Shown here: piece after piece, positions 8,491-17,224 of the stretch
How the letters are laid out: each line of letters opens with the position of its first letter
Position numbering within the stretch: position 1 is the first letter of the stretch
Source of the DNA: Gammaproteobacteria bacterium
Lineage (GTDB): Bacteria > Pseudomonadota > Gammaproteobacteria > Steroidobacterales > GCA-2729495
Assembly: GCA_016874095.1 (NCBI GenBank)
Contig: VGVH01000004.1
Location: forward strand, 95,335-159,334
Length of the DNA stretch: 64,000 nt
Direction of reading: 5' to 3'
The notes under the pieces: generated by a model
Seen by the model: only the letters and a program-made list of their open reading frames with translations
Database searches by the model: none
Told to the model about the DNA's origin: nothing
Made by a program: the position numbers and the translations under genes

Positions 8491-9258
8491 ATGGCCACGA
8501 AGCCGCTCACCATCGGCGCCCTCGCCCGACGGCTCAACGTGTCAACATCGATGCTACGGTTCTATGAGCGCGAGGGCCTGCTGACGCCCGAGCGGCGCAG
8601 CACATCGGGCTATCGGTTGTATCCGCCCAGCGCGGAGAAGACGCTGCTGTTCATACGTCGCGCGCAGCGGCTCGGATTTTCGCTGAACGATATCCGCCTC
8701 CTGCTCCAGGGCGGTAACTCGAGGGGTGTCGCATCCGGCGATGCGCTGATGGGCATCGCCGAGCAGCGGTTTCTCGAGATCGAGCGGCGTCTCACCGAAA
8801 TGCTGGTCCTCCGCCACGAACTGGAATTCTTCCTCGAGGACCTGACGGAGCGGGTGAAGCGTGCGGCCGGTGGATCCGCCGGTCGCCTCTACCAGGAACT
8901 GCTCGACCAGGTTTGCGTGCACGAGGTGCACCGCAAGACCCAGTCTTCGCTGACGCGCCTGATGAGGCGGATCGGTTGCGGTCTCGCCGGCGGCGCCAGG
9001 GAGAAGCTGTTCGCAGCACTTCGCGGGCGCCATATCCATATCTGGCGGGACGAGGACAGCTACTCGATCCTGGTTGCCGGCAGGGATCCGGAGGTGGGCA
9101 GCGCGCTGCGACAACTGGCCGCCAGCGAGGCCGATTGCGAAGCGCACGTCGAACCGCATGTGGAAGCGGCCGATGAAGGCTGGCTGTTCCAGGTCAGGGG
9201 CGAGAATGCTTTCCTCTTCGCCCAGTTGTTCCTGGCGCTGGAAGCAGCGGAGACCTGA
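8491..9258 (+). CDS. MerR-family transcriptional regulator, ligand domain unknown
   Basis: A 255-residue regulator. The winged helix-turn-helix is clear at residues 6-75 (IGALARRLNVSTSMLRFYEREGLL, split here by the usual MerR wing sequence GYRLYP). A dimerisation helix follows (about 90-130). The C-terminal domain (about 150-255) has no metal-binding Cys pattern of the CueR/ZntR type; its two Cys residues are isolated. The effector is unknown. An AAGGA ribosome-binding site lies about 10 bases upstream, and a perfect palindrome lies just before it. No divergent target gene is present; the transpeptidase is upstream in the same direction, and the permease follows after an 89-base gap. Confidence 0.85.
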   Translation: MATKPLTIGALARRLNVSTSMLRFYEREGLLTPERRSTSGYRLYPPSAEKTLLFIRRAQRLGFSLNDIRLLLQGGNSRGVASGDALMGIAEQRFLEIERRLTEMLVLRHELEFFLEDLTERVKRAAGGSAGRLYQELLDQVCVHEVHRKTQSSLTRLMRRIGCGLAGGAREKLFAALRGRHIHIWRDEDSYSILVAGRDPEVGSALRQLAASEADCEAHVEPHVEAADEGWLFQVRGENAFLFAQLFLALEAAET

Positions 9259-9347
9259 GTACCGGCGCATTTGCGCGCCGTGCCGGCGCTCGCTAGTCTG
9301 TGCCGCCAAGGGAATCGGCCCGCCGGGCCGGGGGATCGGGAGTCCAG

Positions 9348-10958
9348 ATGGCCAATACACCTGCCACCGGCGGTGCCCCGCGCGCCACCGGCCTGAGCCG
9401 TCTCTTCATACGCAAGTCTGTCTCGCAGATGCGCGCCGAGCACTCCGGCAGCAAGCTCAAGCGCAGCCTCAATGCACTGAACCTGGTCTCGCTTGGCATC
9501 GGCTGCATCATCGGCACTGGAATTTTCGTACTCACCGGCCGTGCCGCTGCACTCTACGCCGGCCCCGGCATCGTGATCTCCTTCGTGATCACCGGGCTGC
9601 TCTGCGCCTTCGTCGCACTGTGTTACGCAGAACTCGCCTCGGTTCTGCCGGTCTCCGGTTCGGCTTACTCCTATTCGTATGCCTCCATGGGCGAGCTGCC
9701 GGCCTGGATCATGGGGCTGCTGCTGCTGCTCGAGTACGGACTCGCAGCATCGACCGTGGCCGTAGGCTGGTCTGGTTATTTCGTGAGCCTGCTGCACGAC
9801 GTCGGCATCGATATACCGGCGACGCTGACCGCCGCACCGGGTGTTGCGGTCAGCCTGCCTGACGGCAGCACTGCCATGGGCGTCGCCAACCTGCCGGCCA
9901 TTCTGGCCATCCTGGCCGTGACGGCACTGCTGGTCATCGGCGTCAGCGAATCCGCCCGGGTGAACAACATCGTGGTGGTGATCAAAGTCTCGGTCGTCAT
10001 CGCCTTCATCGCGATCGGCCTCTTCTTCGTCAACACAGACAACTGGTTTCCGCTGGTGCCGGAGCAGATACCCCCGCCGCCTGCGGACGCACCCCGCGGG
10101 CTCATGGCAGACATCTGGCGTGCCCTGGTCGACGTCGTGTCCGGCGAGAACACCTCGCGCTACGGCATCGGGGGCCTGATCGGCGGCGCGGCCACCATCT
10201 TCTTTGCGTACATCGGCTTCGAAGCGGTCTCCACCGCCGGTGCGGAGGCCAAGAACCCGGCCCGTGACATGCCGATCGGCATCATCGGCTCGCTGCTGGT
10301 CTGCACGATCCTCTACATCCTGACGGCTGCAGTGCTGGTCGGCATCGTGCCGTACGCGGATCTCGACGACCCGGCACCGATTGCCAAGGCAGTGAACCAG
10401 ATCGGGCTGCCGTGGTTTGCCGTGCTGGTGAAGATCGGCGCCATCGCCGGCCTTTCCTCGGTGATGCTCGTCCTGCTCTACGGCCAGACACGTATCTTCT
10501 ACACGATGGCGCGCGACGGCCTGCTGCCATCGACGCTGGCCGTGGTCCACGAGAAATTCCGTACTCCCTGGATCAACACGATCATCGTCGGCATCGTGGC
10601 CGCGGGTGCCGCGGGCCTGATGTCGCTGGACGCGCTGGCTGACCTCACCAACATCGGCTCGCTCGCAGCATTCGCGATCGTCTGCATCACGGTGCTCTAC
10701 CTGCGCGTAACGGCGCCGACCCTGGAGCGACCGTTCAGGACACCCTGGTACCCGCTGACCCCGATACTCGGTGCGCTGATGTGCCTGTTCCTCGTCATGT
10801 CACTCATGTCCAAGGATGCGACACGCAATTTCTTCCTGATCTACATGGTGGGCGGGGTGGTCGTGTACTTTGCCTACGGCATGTGGAATTCGAAGCTCGC
10901 GCGCGGCGAGATCATCGTTGGCAGCGAGCCCGACCCCGACAGGCCGGCGAAACTCTGA
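9348..10958 (+). CDS. APC-family amino acid permease (cationic amino acid type)
   Basis: A 536-residue inner-membrane transporter with about 12-14 predicted membrane helices. The first helix holds LGIGCIIGTGIFVLTG, the conserved APC glycine signature; IFFAYIGFEAVSTAGAEAKNP is the helix-6 region typical of cationic amino acid transporters. Proton- or sodium-coupled amino acid uptake is expected. The genes that follow break down arginine, ornithine and proline, so arginine or ornithine is the likely substrate (inference from context). I chose the ATG at 9348, preceded by GGGAG, over an upstream GTG at 9300. It converges on the Lrp-type gene with a 17-base gap. Confidence 0.88.
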   Translation: MANTPATGGAPRATGLSRLFIRKSVSQMRAEHSGSKLKRSLNALNLVSLGIGCIIGTGIFVLTGRAAALYAGPGIVISFVITGLLCAFVALCYAELASVLPVSGSAYSYSYASMGELPAWIMGLLLLLEYGLAASTVAVGWSGYFVSLLHDVGIDIPATLTAAPGVAVSLPDGSTAMGVANLPAILAILAVTALLVIGVSESARVNNIVVVIKVSVVIAFIAIGLFFVNTDNWFPLVPEQIPPPPADAPRGLMADIWRALVDVVSGENTSRYGIGGLIGGAATIFFAYIGFEAVSTAGAEAKNPARDMPIGIIGSLLVCTILYILTAAVLVGIVPYADLDDPAPIAKAVNQIGLPWFAVLVKIGAIAGLSSVMLVLLYGQTRIFYTMARDGLLPSTLAVVHEKFRTPWINTIIVGIVAAGAAGLMSLDALADLTNIGSLAAFAIVCITVLYLRVTAPTLERPFRTPWYPLTPILGALMCLFLVMSLMSKDATRNFFLIYMVGGVVVYFAYGMWNSKLARGEIIVGSEPDPDRPAKL

Positions 10959-10975
10959 CGCGTATTCGCTGCTGC

Positions 10976-11398
10976 TCAGAGCTTGTAGGTCGAGAGCAGC
11001 AGGTTCGTCTCGGTATGGGTAATCCCCTCGACGAGACGGATCCGCCGCAACACCTTGTCGAACTCCTCGAGTGAATCCGCGCGCAGTTCAGCGATGATGT
11101 CCCAGCGGCCGTTGGTCGTGTGCAGGGCCTGGACTGCAGGGTCTCCGCGCAACCGCCGGATCACCGGATCACCCGTGTTGCCCTCGACGGAAATCGTCAT
11201 GTGCGCCGCGATGCGGTGCTCATCCACCTGGGGTTTCAGACGCAGCGTGTAGCCGGCGATCGTTCCGTCGCGCTCCAGCTTCTCGATGCGGTTCTGCACA
11301 GTGCCGCGCGCAACCTTCAGCTGCTTCGCCAGCGCCGCCACCGGGGCGCGGGCATTGGCCCTCAACAGGCTGATCAACTGGCGATCCAGATCATCCAT
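10976..11398 (-). CDS. Lrp/AsnC-family regulator
   Basis: A 140-residue feast/famine regulator. The N-terminal helix-turn-helix begins MDDLDRQLISLLRANARAP and continues through VARGTVQNRIEKLERDG. The C-terminal RAM ligand-binding domain follows (about 70-135). I chose the ATG at 11398 because GGAG lies 7 bases upstream and the family usually starts at this point. It is divergent from the ornithine cyclodeaminase-arginase-putA operon, the classic position for a local activator such as PutR or an ArgP/Lrp-like sensor of ornithine, arginine or proline. That role is inferred from position. Confidence 0.92.
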   Translation of the reverse strand: MDDLDRQLISLLRANARAPVAALAKQLKVARGTVQNRIEKLERDGTIAGYTLRLKPQVDEHRIAAHMTISVEGNTGDPVIRRLRGDPAVQALHTTNGRWDIIAELRADSLEEFDKVLRRIRLVEGITHTETNLLLSTYKL

Positions 11399-11539
11399 CC
11401 GCCGACTCCATTCTGAACATTTCGCCATTCTATCCTGCCGTTTTGATCAATTAGTGTGACTTTTTGAGCATTTTTGGGGGTTCTGTATGGCTCCGATGCT
11501 CAGCATGATGGTGGCCTTAAGAGCCTGGAGGTCTCCGGC
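11399..11539. promoter_or_regulatory. Divergent control region between lrp-type gene and arginine operon
   Basis: A 141-base gap with an unusually AT-rich core around 11435-11480 in otherwise GC-rich DNA, as expected for an Lrp target. A weak forward promoter can be drawn: TTGAGC at 11464-11469, a 16-base spacer and TATGGC at 11486-11491. No clean Lrp consensus is visible. Confidence 0.45.
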
Positions 11540-12604
11540 ATGGTCAGTTACATCGGCGTCAGCGATATCGAGAGGTTGGTGCGCCGGGTCGGTACGGCCG
11601 AGTTCATGGGCGCCCTGGCCCGTGAAATCGAAGCCGACTACCAACGCTGGCCTGCCTTCGAGAAGTCCGTGCGGCTGGCCAGCCATTCCGCCGTCGGCGT
11701 GATCGAACTCATGCCGGCGAGCGACGGACAGCTCTATTCGTTCAAGTACGTCAACGGCCACCCGAAAAACACCCGCGACGGGCTGCTCACGGTCACAGCG
11801 TTCGGCGTCCTTGCCGATGTCACCACCGGCTATCCGCTGCTCGTGTCGGAACTCACCGTCACTACCGCATTGCGCACGGCGGCAATGTCGGTGCTTGCCG
11901 CGCACCACCTCGCGCGCCCGGAAAGCGCCACGATGGCACTGATCGGCTGTGGCGCGCAGGCGGAGTTCCAGGCCATCGCCTTCCACAGCCTGTTGGGCGT
12001 ACGGGACCTGCGCATATTCGACGTGGACTCACTCGCGATGGCGAAACTGGAGCGCAACCTCGGCGCTGCGGCTGGGCTCGGCGACCTGCGCGTCACCCGC
12101 GCCAACTCGACGGCGGACGCGTGTCGCGGCGCCGACATCGTCACGACGGTCACCGCGGACAAGCGCAACGCGGTGATCCTGACACCCGACATGATCGAAC
12201 CCGGCATGCACCTGAACGCCGTTGGCGGCGACTGCCCGGGAAAGACGGAGCTGCATCCGGAGATCCTGTTGCTGCCGGGCACCCATGTCGTGGTGGAGTA
12301 CGAACCCCAGTCGCGGATCGAGGGCGAAATCCAGCAGATGCCGGCTGGATTTCCGGTCACCGAATTCGCCGACATCGTCACCGGTAAGGTTGCGGGCCGC
12401 AGATCACGGAACGACATCACTATTTTCGATTCCGTGGGATTCGCGCTCGAGGACTACGCAGCCCTGCGCTATCTCCACCGGCTGATCCAGGAAGACCCGC
12501 ATGGGCGGCGCGAAATCGACCTCGTGCCAGTCCTGCGGGATCCAAAGGACCTGTTCGGTGGTACCGTCGGCGGCGTGCGGTCGCGCATGCGCGCGGCGGT
12601 CTGA
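11540..12604 (+). CDS. Ornithine cyclodeaminase family protein
   Basis: A 354-residue NAD-dependent enzyme of the ornithine cyclodeaminase/mu-crystallin family, which converts ornithine to proline plus ammonia. The Rossmann motif is ALIGCGAQAEFQAIAF; SFKYVNGHPKN and the substrate-side NAVGGDCPGKTEL segment are typical of true cyclodeaminases rather than alanine dehydrogenase or ketimine reductase relatives. I chose the ATG at 11540 because GGAGG precedes it by 8 bases; an earlier in-frame start at 11474 falls in the promoter region. Arginase and PutA follow within 13 and 1 bases, so the enzyme plausibly links arginase to proline oxidation. Confidence 0.88.
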   Translation: MVSYIGVSDIERLVRRVGTAEFMGALAREIEADYQRWPAFEKSVRLASHSAVGVIELMPASDGQLYSFKYVNGHPKNTRDGLLTVTAFGVLADVTTGYPLLVSELTVTTALRTAAMSVLAAHHLARPESATMALIGCGAQAEFQAIAFHSLLGVRDLRIFDVDSLAMAKLERNLGAAAGLGDLRVTRANSTADACRGADIVTTVTADKRNAVILTPDMIEPGMHLNAVGGDCPGKTELHPEILLLPGTHVVVEYEPQSRIEGEIQQMPAGFPVTEFADIVTGKVAGRRSRNDITIFDSVGFALEDYAALRYLHRLIQEDPHGRREIDLVPVLRDPKDLFGGTVGGVRSRMRAAV

Positions 12605-12617
12605 AGGAGACCGTGGC

Positions 12618-13535
12618 ATGTCCAGGCCAGTCACCCTGATCGGCGCACCGACGGACGTCGGAGCGAGCTGCCGGGGCGCGTCGATGGGTCCCGAAGCCCT
12701 GCGCGTCGCCCGCCTGCAGGCCATGCTCGAATCCCAGGGCCGTGCGGTCATCGACCACGGCAACCTCGTCGGGCCCGCCAATCCCGAGGCAGCCCCGGTC
12801 GACGGATTCCGCCACCTCGGCGAGGTGACAGCCTGGAACCAGGCCGTTTTCCGGTCAGTGTCGGCGGCGCTCGACGCTGGCAACCTCCCGGTCCTGCTGG
12901 GCGGCGACCACAGCCTGGCTATCGGCTCGATCAGCGCAGTTGCGCGACGCTGCCAGCGCGAAGGCCGCAGATTGCGCGTCCTCTGGCTGGACGCTCACGC
13001 CGATTTCAACACGCAGTCGCTGACACCCAGTGGCAACCTGCACGGCATGCCCGTCGCCTGCCTGACCGGCCACGGGCCACGCGAACTCGTCTCGCTCGGC
13101 GGCGCCGCACCTGTGCTGACGCCTGCAGAGATACGCCAGATCGGCATCCGCAGCGTCGACGAGGGAGAGAAGCGGCTGGTGCACGGCGCGGGTCTCGAAG
13201 TCTTCGACATGCGCTACATCGACGAGATGGGCATGCGGCATACGGTCGAGCGCGCTCTTGCCGATCTCGACGCCGACACACATCTGCACCTCAGCTTCGA
13301 CGTCGACTTCCTGGATCCTGCCATCGCGCCCGGCGTTGCCACGACAGTTCCAGGAGGGCCGTCCTATCGCGAAGCGCAGCTGTGCATGGAGATGATTGCC
13401 GACACCGGCCTGCTCGGCTCTCTCGACATCATGGAGCTCAACCCGGCACTGGACGTGCGCAACCGCACGGCGGAAGTCACTGTCGAGCTCATCGGTTCGT
13501 TGTTCGGCAAGAGCACCCTGATGCGCAAGGCGTGA
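12618..13535 (+). CDS. rocF: Arginase
   Basis: A 305-residue manganese enzyme hydrolysing arginine to ornithine and urea. All binuclear manganese motifs are present: GGDHS (about residue 99), DAHADFN (about 125-131) and SFDVDFLDP (about 230). The length is typical of bacterial RocF. GAAGGAGA lies 7 bases upstream of the ATG. It sits between the ornithine cyclodeaminase and PutA genes, which consume its product in sequence. An agmatinase or formimidoglutamase is less likely given the context; the fold alone would not exclude them. Confidence 0.88.
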   Translation: MSRPVTLIGAPTDVGASCRGASMGPEALRVARLQAMLESQGRAVIDHGNLVGPANPEAAPVDGFRHLGEVTAWNQAVFRSVSAALDAGNLPVLLGGDHSLAIGSISAVARRCQREGRRLRVLWLDAHADFNTQSLTPSGNLHGMPVACLTGHGPRELVSLGGAAPVLTPAEIRQIGIRSVDEGEKRLVHGAGLEVFDMRYIDEMGMRHTVERALADLDADTHLHLSFDVDFLDPAIAPGVATTVPGGPSYREAQLCMEMIADTGLLGSLDIMELNPALDVRNRTAEVTVELIGSLFGKSTLMRKA

Positions 13536-13536
13536 C

Positions 13537-16500
13537 ATGAGCGAGCCAGCCGTGATGAACGCCCTTCGCAACGCGCGGACGCGCATGGCGCAACTCCACG
13601 TCGCGGACGAGGCGACAGTCGTGGATGCGCTCGTGCCCCGGGCCCGGCTCACTCCTGTCGAGCAGGCGGAAGTTGACCGCGTGGCGCGCGATCTCGTTGC
13701 GCGCGTGCGCGCCGGCCGCAGACGCGGCGGCCTCGATGCCTTTCTGAGCCAGTATGCGCTCACCACCAACGAAGGCGTCGTCCTCATGTGCCTGGCCGAG
13801 GCACTGCTGCGCATTCCGGACGCGGCAACCGCCGACCGGCTGATCCGCGACAAGCTGGAGCAGGCAGACTGGTCGGAGCACGCCGGCAAGTCGCCCTCCA
13901 TGTTCGTCAATGCCTCGACCTGGGCCCTGCTCCTGACGGGTCGTGTCGTGCAACTCGGCGACAACACCGACTGGAGCGCGATTTTCGGGCGTCTCCTGGC
14001 GCGCGGCGGAGAACCGCTGATCCGACAGGCGATGACGGTGGCGATCCGCATCATGGGCGGACAGTTCGTGCTGGGTCGCTCCATCGGCGAAGCTCTCGAG
14101 CGCAGCCGCGAGTGGCCTGGCTGCCGCTACTCCTTCGACATGCTGGGCGAAGCCGCCATGACGGCCGCCGATGCCGATCGCTACCTCGCCAGCTACGCGT
14201 CGGCCATCGACGCCATCGGCAGGCACCCCGACGAGGGCCGCAGCATCTTCACGCGCAACTCGATTTCCGTGAAGCTCTCGGCCCTGCATCCGCGGTTCGA
14301 ACCCCACCAGCGCGAGCGCGTCATGCGCGAGCTCGTGCCTCGAGTCGTGGCACTTGCGCGCGCGGCACGCAAGTCCGATGTCGGGCTCACATTCGACGCT
14401 GAAGAATCGGACCGGCTGGAGCTGCAGCTCGACGTGTTCGCCGCTACTGCGGGAAGCACCGAGCTTCTGGGCTGGGACGGCCTGGGGCTTGCTCTGCAGG
14501 CATACGGCAAGCGCGCCACTGCCGTGATCGACTGGCTCGCCGCCTTGTCGCGGCAGCAGCGGCGCCGCATTCCTGTGCGACTCGTGAAAGGCGCGTACTG
14601 GGACTCGGAGATCAAGCGTGCACAGGAACTGGGGCTCGACGGTTTCCCGGTATTCACCCGCAAGTCGGCGACGGACATGTCCTACCTGGCCTGCGCGCGC
14701 CAGCTGATTGCTGACCCGGCGTCGTTCTATCCGATGTTCGCCACGCACAATGCCCATACGCTCGCCGCCGTGCACACGCTGGCAAAGGCGCTGCCCGACT
14801 ATGAATTCCAGCGCCTGCACGGCATGGGCGAGGACCTCTACGGACAGGCAGCCGTCGCGGACGGCCTCGGCGTGTCCTGCCGCATCTATGCCCCGGTGGG
14901 GGCACACGAGGACCTGCTTGCCTATCTCGTGCGGAGGCTGCTCGAGAACGGCGCCAACACCTCCTTCGTCAATCGGCTGGCCGACGACGATGCGCCGATC
15001 AACGACATCGTTGCCGATCCGGTCGAGGCGATCGCCGCCGCCAGCCCACGCCACAATCCGCGAATAGCGTTGCCCGCAGACATCTTCCCGGGTCGCAGCA
15101 ACTCGCGCGGGCCGCTGCTGGCCGATTCTGCCGCCAGTGATGCGTTCATGGCCGACGTGCGCAACGCACTCGAGACGATGCACACGGCAAGGCCGATCGT
15201 CAGCGGCGATCCGCAGCACGGATCAGCTGCGCCCGTTCCGGACCCCGCTGGACCCGGCCGCAAGGCCGGTGACGTCGTGCTGGCGACGACTGCGCAGGTC
15301 GACCGCGCAGTCGCGGCCGCAGCCGCGGCCTGTGGCAGCTGGGACAGGCTCGGCGGCAGTGCCCGCGCCACGATTCTCGAGCGCGCCGCCGCGCTGTTCG
15401 AGGTAAACATGGCAAAGCTGGTTGCGCTCTGCGTGCGGGAAGCCGGCAAGACCGTGCCGAACGCAGTGGCGGACGTGCGGGAGGCGACAGACTTCCTCCG
15501 CTACTACGCAGGCCAGGCGCGCGAACGCTTTTCGGGCGTCACGTTGCTGCCCGGACCAACCGGTGAACGCAACGAAATCTCGCTGCACGGGCGTGGCGTC
15601 TTTGCCTGCATCAGCCCGTGGAATTTTCCGGTCGCGATATTCACAGGCCAGGTCGCGGCGGCTCTGGCGGCTGGCAACGCCGTCGTCGCCAAACCGGCGG
15701 AACAGACCCCGCTCACGGCATGGCTGGCAACTCGCCTGCTGCACGAGGCCGGCGTGCCGGGCGAGGTGCTCCACTTCCTTCCCGGCGACGGACCTGCCAT
15801 CGGTGGCCGGATCGTCGCGGACCCGCGGGTCACGGGCGTCTGTTTCACCGGCTCGACCGAGGTCGCACGTCTGATCAACCGTCAGCTTGCGGCACGCGAC
15901 GGCGCGATCGCGACACTGATCGCGGAGACAGGTGGTCTCAACGCCATGATCGTGGATTCCACCGCGCTGCCGGAACAGCTCGTGCGCGACGTCGTCGCGT
16001 CGGCATTCGACAGCGCGGGCCAGCGCTGCTCCGCACTGCGGGTCCTGTTCCTGCAGGACGATATCGCCGATCGCGTCCTGTCATTGCTTGCCGGAGCCAT
16101 GGCCGAACTCAGGCTTGGTGATCCGCTGGATCTTGCGACCGACGTCGGTCCTGTGATCGACCGGGACGCACTCGACGGACTTGCGGCACACGCAGCGCGC
16201 ATGGCCACGACGGGCCGACTGATTGCCGCTGCACCTGTCCCTGAAGGGCTTACCGGCAATTTCTTTGCCCCGCAGGCGTGGCGCATCGATGGCATCGAGC
16301 AGCTCGACCGGGAGGTCTTCGGACCGATCCTGCACATCGTTCGATACCGCGCCGACGAACTGGACGCCGTCTGCGCGCAGGTGAACGCGAGCGGATACGG
16401 CCTCACGCTTGGCGTTCACAGCCGGATACAGGAGACGGCAGACTTCGTCCGCTCGCGCGTACGCGTCGGCAATATCTACGTCAACCGAAACCAGATCGGG

Positions 16501-16662
16501 GCCGTGGTAGGCGCGCAGCCGTTCGGCGGAGAGGGCCTGTCGGGCACGGGGCCCAAAGCGGGCGGCCCGAACTACCTCCCGCGATTCGCTGTCGAGCGGG
16601 TCGCCTGCACCAACACGACAGCTGCAGGGGGTAACGCCTCGCTGCTCTCGCTGCAGAGCTGA
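13537..16662 (+). CDS. putA: Bifunctional proline dehydrogenase / P5C dehydrogenase
   Basis: A 1041-residue enzyme oxidising proline to pyrroline-5-carboxylate with FAD, then to glutamate with NAD. The proline dehydrogenase barrel holds RLVKGAYWDSEIKRAQ and FATHNAHT (about 345-410). The aldehyde dehydrogenase half holds CISPWNFPVAIFTGQ, FTGSTEVARLI and the catalytic Cys in SAGQRCSALR (about 829). The length fits short PutA types without the N-terminal ribbon-helix-helix DNA-binding domain of E. coli PutA, so it should not repress itself; the divergent Lrp-type protein may do that. The start is one base after the arginase stop. Confidence 0.95.
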   Translation: MSEPAVMNALRNARTRMAQLHVADEATVVDALVPRARLTPVEQAEVDRVARDLVARVRAGRRRGGLDAFLSQYALTTNEGVVLMCLAEALLRIPDAATADRLIRDKLEQADWSEHAGKSPSMFVNASTWALLLTGRVVQLGDNTDWSAIFGRLLARGGEPLIRQAMTVAIRIMGGQFVLGRSIGEALERSREWPGCRYSFDMLGEAAMTAADADRYLASYASAIDAIGRHPDEGRSIFTRNSISVKLSALHPRFEPHQRERVMRELVPRVVALARAARKSDVGLTFDAEESDRLELQLDVFAATAGSTELLGWDGLGLALQAYGKRATAVIDWLAALSRQQRRRIPVRLVKGAYWDSEIKRAQELGLDGFPVFTRKSATDMSYLACARQLIADPASFYPMFATHNAHTLAAVHTLAKALPDYEFQRLHGMGEDLYGQAAVADGLGVSCRIYAPVGAHEDLLAYLVRRLLENGANTSFVNRLADDDAPINDIVADPVEAIAAASPRHNPRIALPADIFPGRSNSRGPLLADSAASDAFMADVRNALETMHTARPIVSGDPQHGSAAPVPDPAGPGRKAGDVVLATTAQVDRAVAAAAAACGSWDRLGGSARATILERAAALFEVNMAKLVALCVREAGKTVPNAVADVREATDFLRYYAGQARERFSGVTLLPGPTGERNEISLHGRGVFACISPWNFPVAIFTGQVAAALAAGNAVVAKPAEQTPLTAWLATRLLHEAGVPGEVLHFLPGDGPAIGGRIVADPRVTGVCFTGSTEVARLINRQLAARDGAIATLIAETGGLNAMIVDSTALPEQLVRDVVASAFDSAGQRCSALRVLFLQDDIADRVLSLLAGAMAELRLGDPLDLATDVGPVIDRDALDGLAAHAARMATTGRLIAAAPVPEGLTGNFFAPQAWRIDGIEQLDREVFGPILHIVRYRADELDAVCAQVNASGYGLTLGVHSRIQETADFVRSRVRVGNIYVNRNQIGAVVGAQPFGGEGLSGTGPKAGGPNYLPRFAVERVACTNTTAAGGNASLLSLQS

Positions 16663-16668
16663 ACGAAG

Positions 16669-17205
16669 TCAGTCGTCCGCTTCGCCTGCCAGTTCGGGGA
16701 AAAGCACCGCTGTAAACCCGAACCGGCTGAAGTCGCGTATCCGCATCGGATACAGCACGCCAGCGAGGTGGTCGCACTCGTGTTGCACGACACGGGCATG
16801 GAAGCCGTCCGCGATCCGGTCGATGGGGTTGCCGAACTGGTCGAATCCGCGATAGCGGATCCGCGGCGACCGCGGCACGACGCCCCGCATGCCGGGAACG
16901 GACAGGCAGCCCTCCCAGTCCTCCACCAGTTCCGGAGACAGCGGCTCGATCTGCGGGTTGACGAGTACGGTCTGCGGAACAGCCGGAGCATCCGGATAAC
17001 GCTGCAGCCGGTCGAACCCGAATATCACGACCGCCTTGTCCACCCCGATCTGGGGCGCGGCGAGTCCGGCGCCGCCGGCAGCTTTCATCGTGTCGTAGAG
17101 ATCGGCCACGAGCGCATGCAGTTCAGGCGTATCGAAATCCACGACGCGACTGGCGACCTTCAGCAGCCGTGGATCGCCCATCCGCAGTATTTCTCTGTTC
17201 GGCAT
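16669..17205 (-). CDS. def: Peptide deformylase
   Basis: A 178-residue metalloenzyme that removes formyl groups from nascent proteins. The three signature motifs are intact: [10 protein letters not shown] (about 45-54), EGCLSVP (about 98-104) and HECDH (about 141-145), giving the Cys and two His metal ligands. It lies downstream of the ABC exporter pair rather than beside fmt, so it may be a second copy in this genome. The gap to the upstream stop is 19 bases, compatible with an operon. Confidence 0.96.
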   Translation of the reverse strand: MPNREILRMGDPRLLKVASRVVDFDTPELHALVADLYDTMKAAGGAGLAAPQIGVDKAVVIFGFDRLQRYPDAPAVPQTVLVNPQIEPLSPELVEDWEGCLSVPGMRGVVPRSPRIRYRGFDQFGNPIDRIADGFHARVVQHECDHLAGVLYPMRIRDFSRFGFTAVLFPELAGEADD

Positions 17206-17224
17206 TGCGGTAGTGGCGAGCTGC

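Noticed and set aside
8491..9258. Metal sensor controlling the mirrored promoters at 20.9 kb
   Set aside because: It lacks the paired Cys of CueR/ZntR/CadR proteins, and its own palindrome is different in sequence.
9060..10550. 496-codon minus-strand open frame opposite the permease
   Set aside because: Asp/His/Arg-rich translation typical of an antisense shadow of a membrane protein gene.
13489..15219. 576-codon minus-strand open frame opposite putA
   Set aside because: Mirror frame of putA with no recognisable motifs.
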